Assembly: GCA_014799465.1 (NCBI GenBank)
Contig: JAAVHZ010000026.1
Coordinates: 1 to 39,627 of the forward strand
Length of the DNA stretch: 39,627 nt
Direction of reading: 5' to 3'
Origin: Lachnospiraceae bacterium
Lineage (GTDB): Bacteria; Bacillota; Clostridia; Lachnospirales; Lachnospiraceae
Shown here: one piece after another, positions 26,295 to 35,177 of the stretch
How positions within the stretch are numbered: position 1 is the stretch's first letter
Layout: each line of letters opens with the position of its first letter
The notes under the pieces: generated by a model
Told to the model about the DNA's origin: nothing
Seen by the model: only the letters and a program-made list of their open reading frames with translations
The model's database searches: none
Translations under genes and position numbers: made by a program

Positions 26295-26825
26295 ATGAAA
26301 TATTATATTTTAAAGCAGGACAAAGATTATACGGATGCCCCGGTCATATCAAACTGGTTCGGAAGGATAGACACCGACAACATAAGACCGGGAAAATACA
26401 AAAACCTGAAGGAAATGTATTCCCTGACCATAAGGGATAATAAAGAGCTGTACCCGGTTGATTTCATAATGGAACCGTTCCCGGCAGTTTCGGCAATGGT
26501 GGAACACTGCATAAGGGTATATGAACCCAATATAGGATGTTCAAGGCTGTATCTGCTGGAAAAAACAACAGGAAGGGCAGAAGAATATTTTATACCGTAT
26601 CTGACAGAAGAAGACTGCCTTGCAGAATCAAGCATTGTAAATAGAAACAGAACCGTTATAGAAAAACCTGTAATAGACATAAACAAAGTAAGCAGGGACA
26701 GATACATATTCCTGATAGGAAATATGAACAGCAGGTATGTAGTGGTAAGAGAGGAATTCATGGAAAGCATCTTAAGACGCGGGGCAAGGGGAATCAGCCT
26801 GATACCCGTAGAACTGGAGAAATAG
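26295..26825 (+). CDS. Conserved 176-residue protein between VgrG and PAAR-like genes
   Basis: The family is not recognised with confidence; some features recall DUF1629/Imm11-type proteins found beside DUF4280 genes. It is soluble, mixed alpha/beta, starts MKYYILKQDKDYTDAP and contains NWFG and MEPFPAVSAMVEHC. A paralogue of identical length occupies the same position in cassette B, and the most alike stretches cover nearly the whole protein. That rules out a toxin-specific immunity gene as the simplest reading, because no toxin is retained in cassette B. A spike adaptor or chaperone role fits better. Confidence 0.6.
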   Translation: MKYYILKQDKDYTDAPVISNWFGRIDTDNIRPGKYKNLKEMYSLTIRDNKELYPVDFIMEPFPAVSAMVEHCIRVYEPNIGCSRLYLLEKTTGRAEEYFIPYLTEEDCLAESSIVNRNRTVIEKPVIDINKVSRDRYIFLIGNMNSRYVVVREEFMESILRRGARGISLIPVELEK

Positions 26826-26840
26826 AAAAGGAGAGTAAAT

Positions 26841-27167
26841 ATGTCAGAATACGTAGTAGCAGGGGCAGGATTAAAATGCAGCTTTGGAACAGTACCGGCA
26901 ACACTTAATGTACCTGTACCAAAAGGAGTGACAATAAACCATAAGAACATGGCGACAATGGTGGATTCAATACCATATGTGAATATAGGGTGTTTCGGCA
27001 AATGCAACGTGGTACCGTCTGCACCGAAACCGTGTACGCCATGCGGTGTATGGATGAATACAAGTCCGACAGTAAGGGCGACAGAGATACCGGTACTGAC
27101 AAAGGATTCATGTATCATATGCCCGGCAGGCGGAGGAATGATTACGATAACAGACTCAGGACAATAA
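26841..27167 (+). CDS. DUF4280 PAAR-like spike tip protein, cassette A
   Basis: At 108 residues it matches DUF4280: it starts with V-V-A-G-A-x-L-x-C-S-F-G, contains GCFGKCN, a Cys-Pro rich turn (PKPCTPCGVW) and the final CIICPAGGGMITI. DUF4280 proteins are PAAR-like cone tips in contractile injection systems; the Cys residues are suited to hold a metal at the apex. Canonical PAAR repeats are absent. It lies directly before VgrG-like protein 2, the spike carrying the toxin, so it should cap that trimer. The copy at 37856 differs by only two residues. Confidence 0.85.
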   Translation: MSEYVVAGAGLKCSFGTVPATLNVPVPKGVTINHKNMATMVDSIPYVNIGCFGKCNVVPSAPKPCTPCGVWMNTSPTVRATEIPVLTKDSCIICPAGGGMITITDSGQ

Positions 27168-27189
27168 ATAATGAAATGGGGTAAGACAG

Positions 27190-29391
27190 ATGGCATCAAT
27201 AACAATTGACTGTATAGACATAGATGGAATAACGGAAAAATATCTTCTGCTTGATTTGAAACTGAATATAGAGCCGAATGACCACGGACATGCAGAGCTG
27301 CTAATCAGGATGGTGGATGAAGGCAGGGGGGAAAACCTGCTGAAAAGCATGGAGAATAAAATGATAACAATAAAGAGCAAGGCAAAAGACAATACGGGCA
27401 TACTGTTCAAAGGTTACATGGAAAGCTGTATGGTAAGACCGCAGATTGATGGGGAAACAGTAGAGATAGGGCTTGTGACGGCAACGGTAAAAGCGGATGA
27501 CAAGCTAAAGAGCTGTTCATTCCAGAAGGAAAAAATGAAATATTCGGAAATAATAGATATGACAGCAGCAGAATGTAAAGGCGTATGCAGATATTATGAC
27601 AGCGGTATAAAAAGTAAAACAATATTGAAACCTGTCATAAGATATAAGGAGACAGGATGGGAATTCATAAAACGTATGGCATCAAGGCACTGGATGCAGG
27701 TAATACCGGATGAGACTGCGGACAAGCCGGTATTCACGGTGGGACTGAAACAGGAAGGCTCTGCACCTGAGAGGGGATTTTTCCAAAAGGAGTATATAGA
27801 TTTTATGGATGTGGGTGCATACATAGAAAGAAAATTAAAGGAGGAGGACTGCAGTGCATCAGCGGAAGATTACAAAGGAATAAAGGCAAGGTCATTTAAT
27901 AATTATAAAATTGGAATGTCCTCTTCCTTTCGAAGAAAAAATATGGTAATATGTGCCAAGAGGGCTGAAATGGAAGGGGCACAGATAGTATTTACATATG
28001 TTCTTGGAAGCAAGGAGCTGTATGCACCGGAACCGAAGTACAACATGAACCTGCATGGAAGATGCCTAGAGGGAAAGGTAGTAAAATGTGAGAATGAGAC
28101 GGTAAAGATGCAGCTTGACATAGACGTGAAATCAGAAAGCGAAAAGCCCGAAAGTGAACTGTACAGGTTCAACTGGCAGCCCGAGACCGGTAACCTGATG
28201 TACTGTATGCCGGAAAAAGACACCGTAGTGTCATTATATGTGGGAGGAGTGGATGAAGGAGAAGCAATAGTAATAAATTCACTTAGGAAAGATAAGGGCA
28301 GGGACATCGATGACCCTGAGAAGAGATACCTTACATCATTGGATAAAAAGAGGATGTTCATCAAAAAGAAGGAAATAGGGTTTTCAATGGAGGACAAAGA
28401 TGAAGGGAAAACATATTTCAGCCTGAATGATGACAAGGGAGGCATATTTAGTACTGACAAGTCGATAACGATACAGGCAGACGGCAAAATCAGAATGATA
28501 GGGAAAACGGTAAATGCAGAGGCAGAGAAGGAACTGGAGGCACTAAACGGCACAACAAATGTACAGATAAAGGAACGCATAAATATCAAAGGAACAATGT
28601 CATTCTTAGGATATGGAGCGACAGCCCCAGAGCGGCAGGAAAAAGCGGATAAGATGAATACATCAAAGCTAAGGCTTCCGGATAAATATGAGTCGGAACT
28701 TGAAAGGATGTCACAGGAGATAATGGAGGGGTATTTCAGGAAAGACGGAGGGAAGCTCAGCCCGGAAGACAGGGCATCAATGGCAAAAACGCTGATTATG
28801 GTGCATGAGATGACGGATGTGCAGAAGAGGAAGAATAACCTGCCGCCGGAGAGTGCGGATGTGATGGATTCAAAACAACAGGTCAGTTATTATAAGGGAA
28901 ATGGAAAATATAACATAAAATATGCATGGGAAGATGATGACACAGTACCGGACACAAGGGAAATGACAATACTGAAAAAAGGGGAACAGTTCGACCGTGT
29001 GGGACCGGAGACAGGAAGATGTGTAGGAAAAGTTGGTTCAGACGGAAGCTGTGCAAAGATAGAGGAAAGGTCAATACCATACTATTTTTCAGGAGATGAT
29101 GTAGAAAAAGAACCGTCATACCACAGGTATGAGGCGAGACAGGACTTCACAAGGGAAAATCTGGAGAGGGCGATAGATGAAACAGAATTTTATACGGATT
29201 TACAGAAAGAACAGATGAAAGAGAGCCTGTCCAAGTATTATGACTACAGTCATAAAAAGTATGGGGAAGGAGACGGGCTGACAACAGGAAAGATAGCCCC
29301 GATGTTTGGGAAATCCGGAGGAGGAATGCAGCATGACATGCCGTTCAGCATGGATGTATTACAGGATTTGGGAATGATTTCTGCAGTATAG
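27190..29391 (+). CDS. VgrG-like protein 2 with C-terminal TNT-type NAD glycohydrolase toxin
   Basis: This is a specialised (evolved) VgrG of 733 residues. Residues 1-300 are the gp27-like ring, then an OB-fold (about 310-395, FNWQPETGNLMYCMPEKD), a short beta-helix (to about 480) and a linker of about 110 residues. The last about 145 residues match TNT domains (tuberculosis necrotizing toxin, DUF4237): ILKKGEQFDRVGPETGR with D602-R603, an IEERSIPYYF segment, YHRYEARQDF, and IAPMFGKSGGGMQ with Q714 in the GGGxQ motif that holds the catalytic Gln of TNT. It should hydrolyse NAD+ or NADP+ in target cells. The likely immunity gene is next. Target type (rival bacteria or host) is not visible. Confidence 0.85.
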   Translation: MASITIDCIDIDGITEKYLLLDLKLNIEPNDHGHAELLIRMVDEGRGENLLKSMENKMITIKSKAKDNTGILFKGYMESCMVRPQIDGETVEIGLVTATVKADDKLKSCSFQKEKMKYSEIIDMTAAECKGVCRYYDSGIKSKTILKPVIRYKETGWEFIKRMASRHWMQVIPDETADKPVFTVGLKQEGSAPERGFFQKEYIDFMDVGAYIERKLKEEDCSASAEDYKGIKARSFNNYKIGMSSSFRRKNMVICAKRAEMEGAQIVFTYVLGSKELYAPEPKYNMNLHGRCLEGKVVKCENETVKMQLDIDVKSESEKPESELYRFNWQPETGNLMYCMPEKDTVVSLYVGGVDEGEAIVINSLRKDKGRDIDDPEKRYLTSLDKKRMFIKKKEIGFSMEDKDEGKTYFSLNDDKGGIFSTDKSITIQADGKIRMIGKTVNAEAEKELEALNGTTNVQIKERINIKGTMSFLGYGATAPERQEKADKMNTSKLRLPDKYESELERMSQEIMEGYFRKDGGKLSPEDRASMAKTLIMVHEMTDVQKRKNNLPPESADVMDSKQQVSYYKGNGKYNIKYAWEDDDTVPDTREMTILKKGEQFDRVGPETGRCVGKVGSDGSCAKIEERSIPYYFSGDDVEKEPSYHRYEARQDFTRENLERAIDETEFYTDLQKEQMKESLSKYYDYSHKKYGEGDGLTTGKIAPMFGKSGGGMQHDMPFSMDVLQDLGMISAV

Positions 29392-29409
29392 AAAAGGAGA
29401 AAACGTTGA

Positions 29410-30015
29410 ATGGATATAATAGAATTAGTAACCAGAATAAAAGAAAAAAACAAAAAATCAGGTGAAAAACTGCCAAGGTTTATAGATGTGGAAGATATAA
29501 GTGACAGCAGGGTGTGCATTGACGGTACATGGACAACGGAAACATCAGCATGGGGAATATGCTGGAAAGACGGGGAATGGGTATATTTTGAAACGGACAA
29601 TGAGAGAGGATATATATGTGGTATTACAAGATATGCAACTGAAGAAGAAGCATGTGAAAATACGTATAAATATCTGAGCAATGCAATAAAGGCAGAGCAG
29701 GAAGGGTACAGCCACAGGGATATGGCGGTAAGGTATCTGATGAATAAAAACGGCTATGAAAAGGAGTTGGCAGTACGGACAGTGGATACGGTTATAAAAC
29801 ACGAAGATATTTTTGAAGAAATGTTTAATTATATGAGAATATCTGAATACGGGATAAGAGGTAAAGAATTGAATGAAGGTGGATACAGTGCGAGACAGCT
29901 TGTTGAGGAGGAAGGGTTTTCACCTGTTGCTGCCTACAGATTTCTTGCAGAACTCAGGGATAATAAGGATGAAGCAGAGAAAGCGTTAAGGAACGGAAAA
30001 GTAAGAAAAGAGTAG
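29410..30015 (+). CDS. Likely TNT immunity protein (first copy)
   Basis: This 201-residue soluble acidic protein lies directly after the TNT toxin, with AAGGAGA nine bases before its ATG. The N-terminal half carries a W-G-I-C-W-K-x-G-x-W-V-Y-F-E-T-D-N-E-R-G pattern typical of small immunity proteins that act in the cytoplasm. The C-terminal tail (GYSARQLVEEEGFSPVAAYR) is repeated in the two homologues downstream. Role as antidote is inferred from position and from the toxin-immunity order being repeated after the duplicated toxin tail. The family is not named. Confidence 0.65.
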   Translation: MDIIELVTRIKEKNKKSGEKLPRFIDVEDISDSRVCIDGTWTTETSAWGICWKDGEWVYFETDNERGYICGITRYATEEEACENTYKYLSNAIKAEQEGYSHRDMAVRYLMNKNGYEKELAVRTVDTVIKHEDIFEEMFNYMRISEYGIRGKELNEGGYSARQLVEEEGFSPVAAYRFLAELRDNKDEAEKALRNGKVRKE

Positions 30016-30054
30016 GAAGATGTTTTAAAAAGGGTACATATAGATTTTTTTCAT

Positions 30055-30092
30055 TTGGGAGATAAAGCAGTATGACAGAAAAGTAATTAAGG
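30055..30092. repeat. Duplicated non-coding segment after an immunity gene, copy 1
   Basis: This 38-base segment matches 32292-32329 at 31 of 38 bases, starting TTGGGA and ending ATTAAGG. Both copies follow immunity-type genes. They are probably relics of successive insertions of toxin-immunity units. Confidence 0.55.
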
Positions 30093-31438
30093 TCTTTTAA
30101 TAATTATAAAATTGGAATATCCACTTCCTTTTGAAGAAATATGGTAATATGTGCCAAGAGGGCTGAAATGGAAGGGGCACAGATAGTATTTACATATGTT
30201 CTTGGAAGCAAAGAGCTGTATGCACCGGAACCGAAGTACAACCTGAACCTGCATGGAAGATGCCTGAAGGGAAAGGTAGTAAAATGTGAGAATGAGACGG
30301 TAAAGATGTAGCTTGACATAGACGTGGAATCAGGAAGTACAAAGCCCGAAAGTGAACTGTACAGGTTCAACTGGCAGCCCGAGACCGGCAACCTGATGTA
30401 CTGTATGCCGGAAAAAGACACCGTAGTGTCATTATATGTGGGAGGAGTGGATGATGACAAGGGAGGCATATTTAGTACTGACAAGTCTATAACGATACAG
30501 GCGGACGGTAAAATAAAAATGATAGGGAAAACAGTAAATGCAGAGGCAGAGAAGGAGCTGGAGGTTCTGAACGGCACAACAAATGTACAGATAAAGAATC
30601 GTATAAATATCAAAGGGACAATGTCATTCTTAGGATATGGAGCGACAGCCCCGGAGCGGCAGGAAAAAGCGGATAAGATGAATACGTCAAAGCTAAGGCT
30701 TCCGGATAAATATGAGTCGGAACTTGAGAGGATGTCACAGGAGATAATGGAGGGGTATTTCAGGAAAGACGGAGGGAAGCTCAGCCCGGAAGACAGGGCA
30801 TCAATGGCAAAAACGCTGATTATGGTGCATGAGATGGCGGATGTGCAGGAAAGGAAGAATAACCTGCCGCCGGAGAAAGGGGAATTTATCGGAGACAGCC
30901 AAAGTATGTATTATGATAAGGCAGGTAATAAATACGGCATAATTTATGCGTGGAAGATGATGACACAGTTCCGGACACAAGGGAGATGACAATACTGAAA
31001 AAAGGGGAACAGTTCGACCGGGTGGGACCGGAGACTGGCAGATGTGTAGGGAAAGTAGGTGAAGACGGCAGCTGTGCAAAGATAGAGGAAAGGTCAATAC
31101 CATACTATTTTTCAGGAGATGATATAGAAAAAGAACCATCATACCACAGGTATGAGGCGAGACAGGACTTCACAAGAGAAAATATGGAGAGGGCGATAGA
31201 GGAATCATCATATTCGTCAAAAAGAAAGGAGAGTATGAAAAGGGTATTGTCAAGGTATTATGAGAAAAACAGTGAAAGATATGCACCTGAACTAAATACT
31301 GAAGAAATGGACGGACTTACGACAGGAGAAATAGCTCCAATGTTTGGAAAGCCAGGAGGCGGAATGCAGCATGATATGCCATTTAATATGGAAGAACTAA
31401 AAGAATTGAAATTAATAGAAGAAGTAGAAATTGTATGA
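30092..31438 (+). pseudogene. Decayed partial duplicate of VgrG2-TNT (orphan toxin module)
   Basis: From about 30092 the sequence copies the VgrG2 gene starting at about 27888, i.e. from codon about 233 to its end. Damage relative to the intact gene: nonsense TGA at 30132-30134, nonsense TAG at 30309-30311, an in-frame internal deletion joining GGVD directly to DDKGG, and a one-base deletion near 30950 that shifts frame just before the TNT domain. The TNT part (frame beginning at GTG 30950) then remains open to 31438 with all motifs, including IAPMFGKPGGGMQ. No ribosome site supports separate translation. It resembles orphan CT modules beside Rhs and CdiA toxins, a reservoir for recombination. 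Confidence 0.85.
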
Positions 31439-31458
31439 AGGAAAGTAAAGGAGAAATT

Positions 31459-32064
31459 ATGGATGTAATTGAATTAATGGAAAAGATAGATAAGGAAATC
31501 GGGTTGAATAATAAAAGAATACCAAGCTATATCCATGTGGATGATATAAGTGACAGTCAGGTATGTATAGATGGTATATGGAGGAATGCCCCATCATCAT
31601 GGGGAATATGCTGGAAAGAGGGGAAATGGGTATTTTTTGAAACGGATGATGAAAGAGGATACATATGCGGTATAAAAAGATGCATGACAGAGGAAGAGGT
31701 ATGCGAATATGTATATGAAGATTTAAAATGCAGGGTAGAGGCGAACGAAGAAAATAAGCCGAAGGATATTGCATGCAGGTATATACAGAAAGAGTATGGA
31801 TATACAGAGGCAGATGCAAAAGAAATGATTCAAAAGATAATGGAAGATAAGGAAGTATTTGAGGAATTTTATAATTATCTGTTTTCAGGGAAGTATTGTA
31901 ACAAATGGTGGGAGACAATAGAAGTATCAGGGTATAGTGCAGAAAAGCTTGTGGAACAGGAGGGCTTTGCACCGGTTGCAGCATACCGGTTTCTTACAGA
32001 ACTGAGAGAGAATAAAGATGAGGCAGAGAAAGCGTTAAGGAATGGTACAGTAAGAAAAGAGTAA
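31459..32064 (+). CDS. Likely TNT immunity protein (second copy)
   Basis: It is homologous along its length to the gene at 29410 (start MDVIELMEKI against MDIIELVTRI, the same WGICWKEGKWVFFETDDERG block and the same C-terminal AAYRFL tail), but diverged in the middle. I use ATG 31459 because AAGGAGA precedes it and the N-terminus then aligns with the first copy; an upstream ATG overlapping the previous stop would add eight unmatched residues. It follows the decayed second TNT module and may protect against that toxin variant or against related strains. Confidence 0.7.
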   Translation: MDVIELMEKIDKEIGLNNKRIPSYIHVDDISDSQVCIDGIWRNAPSSWGICWKEGKWVFFETDDERGYICGIKRCMTEEEVCEYVYEDLKCRVEANEENKPKDIACRYIQKEYGYTEADAKEMIQKIMEDKEVFEEFYNYLFSGKYCNKWWETIEVSGYSAEKLVEQEGFAPVAAYRFLTELRENKDEAEKALRNGTVRKE

Positions 32065-32068
32065 GCAA

Positions 32069-32257
32069 ATGTTTAATTATATGAGACTGGGTCAATTCAG
32101 AAGGAATCTTATAAATATAGTAGGATATATGGCAGAAGAATTAGTAAAGAATGAGGGATTTACGGAAGTGGCAGCATACAGGTTTCTTATGGAATTGAGG
32201 GAGAATCATGAAGGGGCAGAAAGGTTATTAAGGAATGGAGAAGTAATAAAAGAGTAG
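32069..32257 (+). pseudogene. C-terminal fragment of a third immunity homologue
   Basis: This open frame of 62 codons repeats only the tail of the two preceding immunity proteins, from MFNYMR through GYMAEELVKNEGF and VAAYRFLMELREN to the RNGEVIKE end. It begins four bases after the previous stop and lacks the conserved tryptophan-rich N-terminal half and a good ribosome site. It is likely a remnant left by tandem duplication or by recombination at the 3' end of immunity genes. Confidence 0.65.
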
Positions 32258-32291
32258 GAATATTCTAAAAACGATTCATATATTTTAAAAT

Positions 32292-32329
32292 TTGGGAAAT
32301 AAAGCGGCATGATGGGAAAGTTATTAAGG
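32292..32329. repeat. Duplicated non-coding segment after an immunity gene, copy 2
   Basis: This is the partner of 30055-30092 (31 of 38 identical bases). It lies 35 bases after the immunity fragment, as copy 1 lies about 40 bases after the first immunity gene, so the gene end and its 3' flank were duplicated together. Confidence 0.55.
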
Positions 32330-32369
32330 GACAAGACAATACAAATATGAATAACTGCGGAGGGACAGA

Positions 32370-32969
32370 ATGAGGGAAGAAGAAATAAAAAAAGAGCTGG
32401 AAGAAGAGATTAAAGAAAGAAAACAGACCGCCATGGAAAGAAGCAGTGAGGAATATAAGAGGGAAAAGGAAAGATATATAGAGGAATTTGTAACAATAAT
32501 TGACGTCATGTTTAAAAAATGTATAGATTTGCAGAAGATGGATGGAAAAGGGAAAGGAGGAATAAGGTACATATACATAAGTTATATGAGGTCACCAATG
32601 GAAGCAGGGTCATATGAATATGTCATAAGGATGCATGATGACACATACCATTATGATACTTTTGAAGTGGAGAGCAGGTTTACGGCAGAGCACAGGATAC
32701 CATCAATGAAGGAAGATGCAGAATACTTCAACAGGCTGATTATGGGTAAAATAATCAGGTCAAAAAAGTATGAAGTAAAGGATTTCCTCAGGGAATACAT
32801 GGAGGAAGTATATGTCAAGCCAATGCCGGAGCAGGTAGAGGACAGCATAGAGAGAATAAAGGAACTTGAAAGTTATGGGACTGTGAAGAAAGATGAAAGT
32901 ATGTCAATCTATTATGGAGAAATGACGGATTGTTATTATAGGAAAATAGAGCTTTACATAGGGGTGTAA
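32370..32969 (+). CDS. Unrecognised 199-residue accessory protein
   Basis: The start is a highly charged helix (EEEIKKELEEEIKERK) followed by an alpha/beta domain with IRYIYISYM and YEYVIRMHDDTYHYD strands. GGAGGG lies nine bases before the ATG. There is no membrane or signal segment. It stands between the immunity array and the orphan toxin gene, so immunity, effector chaperone or adaptor roles are all possible. I do not recognise the family. Confidence 0.5.
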   Translation: MREEEIKKELEEEIKERKQTAMERSSEEYKREKERYIEEFVTIIDVMFKKCIDLQKMDGKGKGGIRYIYISYMRSPMEAGSYEYVIRMHDDTYHYDTFEVESRFTAEHRIPSMKEDAEYFNRLIMGKIIRSKKYEVKDFLREYMEEVYVKPMPEQVEDSIERIKELESYGTVKKDESMSIYYGEMTDCYYRKIELYIGV

Positions 32970-32998
32970 TTGTAATAGAATAGGAGGTGTAGAGAGAA

Positions 32999-33694
32999 AT
33001 GGTAGGTTTTCCTGCAAAACTAGAAAAATTAGAAAATGAAACAGATGATAAAAAGAATAAAAAGGCAATAGAAGCTGAGAAGAAAGGAGATAAAACAGGA
33101 AAAAATCAAGAACATATGAAAAAGGTGGATACTTCTGTTGATGATATATTGAGTGGTAAAGCATCAATTCCAACTATACCAGAAGGATTTGAAAAGTGGT
33201 TCGATGATTTGACAGTTGATGAACTGAAAAAATTGTTAAAAAACAGAAAAAGAAGAAGGAAAATATTAAGAAAATTTCGAGCTGGAAATAATCATGAATG
33301 GTATAAAGTATCACAAGCTGTAAAATTAAAAGAATGGGGAGTTACATTCGATGAAATTAGGAATAGAGCAGTTACAGCAATTAATAAAGATGATATAGAT
33401 GAGTTATGGTTTGTAAATATAGAAGTTCCAGAAAAAGACAAAAAGAAAAATGGAGTTAAAACAATATCGGGACGTCATTCAGCTGGAAGAGGGTCAACTC
33501 ATAGCCAAGAAGAAAATTCAGCTAGTACATTGGCACATTTAGAATTAGACAGATTATTTGAAGAATCAAATTCTAAGGAGGAATATTTAATAAAATTAAA
33601 TAAGTGGGCTGATGAACATATTGAACTAAGACCCAAAGAAGGTGAAGCAGTCAAAGGTAGAAAAGCACTTCCGCCATGTATACGGTTGCCTTAA
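32999..33694 (+). CDS. Probable orphan toxin (polymorphic toxin tail type)
   Basis: This 231-residue protein has a lysine-rich disordered first third and a compact C-terminal domain. The motif AGNNHEWYKVSQAVKLKEWG followed by GRHSAGRGSTHSQ, TLAHLELD and a final ALPPCIRLP resembles the His-rich ends of polymorphic toxins of the Rhs/CdiA kind, where such domains are often nucleases; I cannot name the family. It has no delivery domain, but a strong AGGAGGTG ribosome site. The next two genes look like immunity candidates. Delivery could be through the PAAR-like or VgrG spikes as cargo. Confidence 0.5.
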   Translation: MVGFPAKLEKLENETDDKKNKKAIEAEKKGDKTGKNQEHMKKVDTSVDDILSGKASIPTIPEGFEKWFDDLTVDELKKLLKNRKRRRKILRKFRAGNNHEWYKVSQAVKLKEWGVTFDEIRNRAVTAINKDDIDELWFVNIEVPEKDKKKNGVKTISGRHSAGRGSTHSQEENSASTLAHLELDRLFEESNSKEEYLIKLNKWADEHIELRPKEGEAVKGRKALPPCIRLP

Positions 33695-33711
33695 AAGGAG
33701 GAATGTAAAAA

Positions 33712-34485
33712 GTGAGTAACAGTATGCCAAATGTTTTAGTTTTAACAATAGATAAAATAGATTTTGAAAATGTAGTTAAAAATATGAAAAATGATTGGAA
33801 TTATCAGTGCGAATATCAAGTTAATGAAGAAAAAAAACTGACATCATATGTTTTTGAGTATTCAAATCTTACTTTTGTATGTTCAGAGTTTAATTCCAGA
33901 TTCCCAGATGATTTACATAGTGAAATTATAGAGAGCAGATATGGAGAAAATATGGAGAATATATACAATAGGCATCAGTCGTTTTGGATTGTTAGTATTG
34001 CTGAGTGTACTGAAACTGACCTGAGAATTGTATATATGATGTTCACTAGAGTAATTATGTCCATAATAAGTGGGAATAAAGAGTGTATTATTTATGATAC
34101 AAGAAGTAAAGTTGCAGTAGAGTCATATGTGTATTTATCAATGTATAATAATATGAAAATATGTTGGGAACAGAATAAAACGTTTTTTCCGACTGATTTT
34201 TATGTTAATATATGTATAGAAGAGATAAATGGAATAAACAGTGGCTATACAATAGGATTTGAAATATTTAATGACTATGAGATTGTTATTGATGAGGAAG
34301 ATATCAGTGCAAATGAGTTAAGGATAATTATGAAATACATTATAGGAAATGTTATATCAAGGCAGGATAAAATTGGTAATGGGGATACTTTTCCGATACC
34401 ATTAAACGGACAATATGAAGATGCAATATCTAAGAGGTTTAAGTGTGAAAAATTAAGTAAAGATGCATTAGCAATAGTATTTTGA
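33712..34485 (+). CDS. Candidate immunity protein A for the orphan toxin
   Basis: It starts with GTG at 33712, supported by AAAGGAGG nine bases upstream. The product is 257 residues, soluble, acidic and rich in Ile, Tyr and Asn, with no recognisable domain. Base composition is clearly more AT-rich than the spike genes on both sides. The immunity role is inferred only from its position immediately behind a toxin-like gene. Confidence 0.45.
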   Translation: MSNSMPNVLVLTIDKIDFENVVKNMKNDWNYQCEYQVNEEKKLTSYVFEYSNLTFVCSEFNSRFPDDLHSEIIESRYGENMENIYNRHQSFWIVSIAECTETDLRIVYMMFTRVIMSIISGNKECIIYDTRSKVAVESYVYLSMYNNMKICWEQNKTFFPTDFYVNICIEEINGINSGYTIGFEIFNDYEIVIDEEDISANELRIIMKYIIGNVISRQDKIGNGDTFPIPLNGQYEDAISKRFKCEKLSKDALAIVF

Positions 34486-34499
34486 AGGGAGATAAGATT

Positions 34500-35177
34500 A
34501 TGTTAGAAGAATTAATGGATTTACCACAAGAGTGGATTAAGTTATTAGAAAGTATGCCAGAGGTGAAAGAAGATTTTGTAGAACATAAAAAATTGGATAT
34601 GGATGAAATGATTCCTATTTACTTTTTTAGCTATTTTCAAGATGATTACAGGAAATGTGAACCATTTTTTACTTGTTTTGAAGGTGGAAAGGCTGTATTT
34701 GATAATTTCTATGGTATATTTGGAAATAAAGATTCCAATGATAGTGATAAAAATTTAGATGATGAACAAATAATGAAATTGGTTAAAAAGCATATTGAAG
34801 GTATGAAGTATTTGATTGAAGAATTAAATGATAAGGAATATTATGATTTTGATTCTATGCAAATATTGATTATGTCTAGGGAGGAGTTTAATCAAAACGA
34901 GAGGTTTAAGAATAGTAATGAAGATGGTGGGTTAATGGATGAGGCTAGTGATTCAATGTTAGATAATATATTACCTGAAGAAGAAGATAATCCAATAATG
35001 GCATTCCATGAAGCTTTATACGAACAAACACTAGATTATTATATACTATATTACATTTTGTGGCCATTGGGTATGATAAAAAATAAGAATAATCCATTTG
35101 AAGCTTATAAAAAATTGTCAGATAATGGTATCCATGTATGCTTAGTAGATCAAAATCTGATGGTAGCAGTAAGGTGA
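34500..35177 (+). CDS. Unrecognised acidic protein, second immunity candidate
   Basis: I start at ATG 34500 (AAGGGAG seven bases before) rather than the upstream TTG. The 225-residue product is strongly acidic (LDDEQIMK, NILPEEEDN) with a hydrophobic stretch near the end (YYILYYILWPLG) that could be a buried helix or a single membrane segment. It is AT-rich like its neighbour and belongs to the same small insert. Nothing recognisable ties it to a known family. Confidence 0.45.
   Translation: MLEELMDLPQEWIKLLESMPEVKEDFVEHKKLDMDEMIPIYFFSYFQDDYRKCEPFFTCFEGGKAVFDNFYGIFGNKDSNDSDKNLDDEQIMKLVKKHIEGMKYLIEELNDKEYYDFDSMQILIMSREEFNQNERFKNSNEDGGLMDEASDSMLDNILPEEEDNPIMAFHEALYEQTLDYYILYYILWPLGMIKNKNNPFEAYKKLSDNGIHVCLVDQNLMVAVR

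Noticed and set aside
26327-27205. Long minus-strand open frame (292 codons) and its counterpart at 37441-38220
   Set aside because: Both lie antisense to well-supported genes (176-residue protein and DUF4280) and mirror each other only because those genes are duplicated; no ribosome site or family match. They are shadows of codon bias.
11357-29391. Prophage or R-type tailocin
   Set aside because: No capsid, terminase, portal, integrase, holin, endolysin, tape measure or tail fibre is present, whereas kinases, FHA proteins, phosphatases and a toxin-bearing VgrG are.
30324-30989. Separate 221-codon gene in the duplicated region
   Set aside because: It aligns to an internal part of VgrG2, starts after a nonsense codon without a ribosome site and ends at a frameshift; it is part of the pseudogene.
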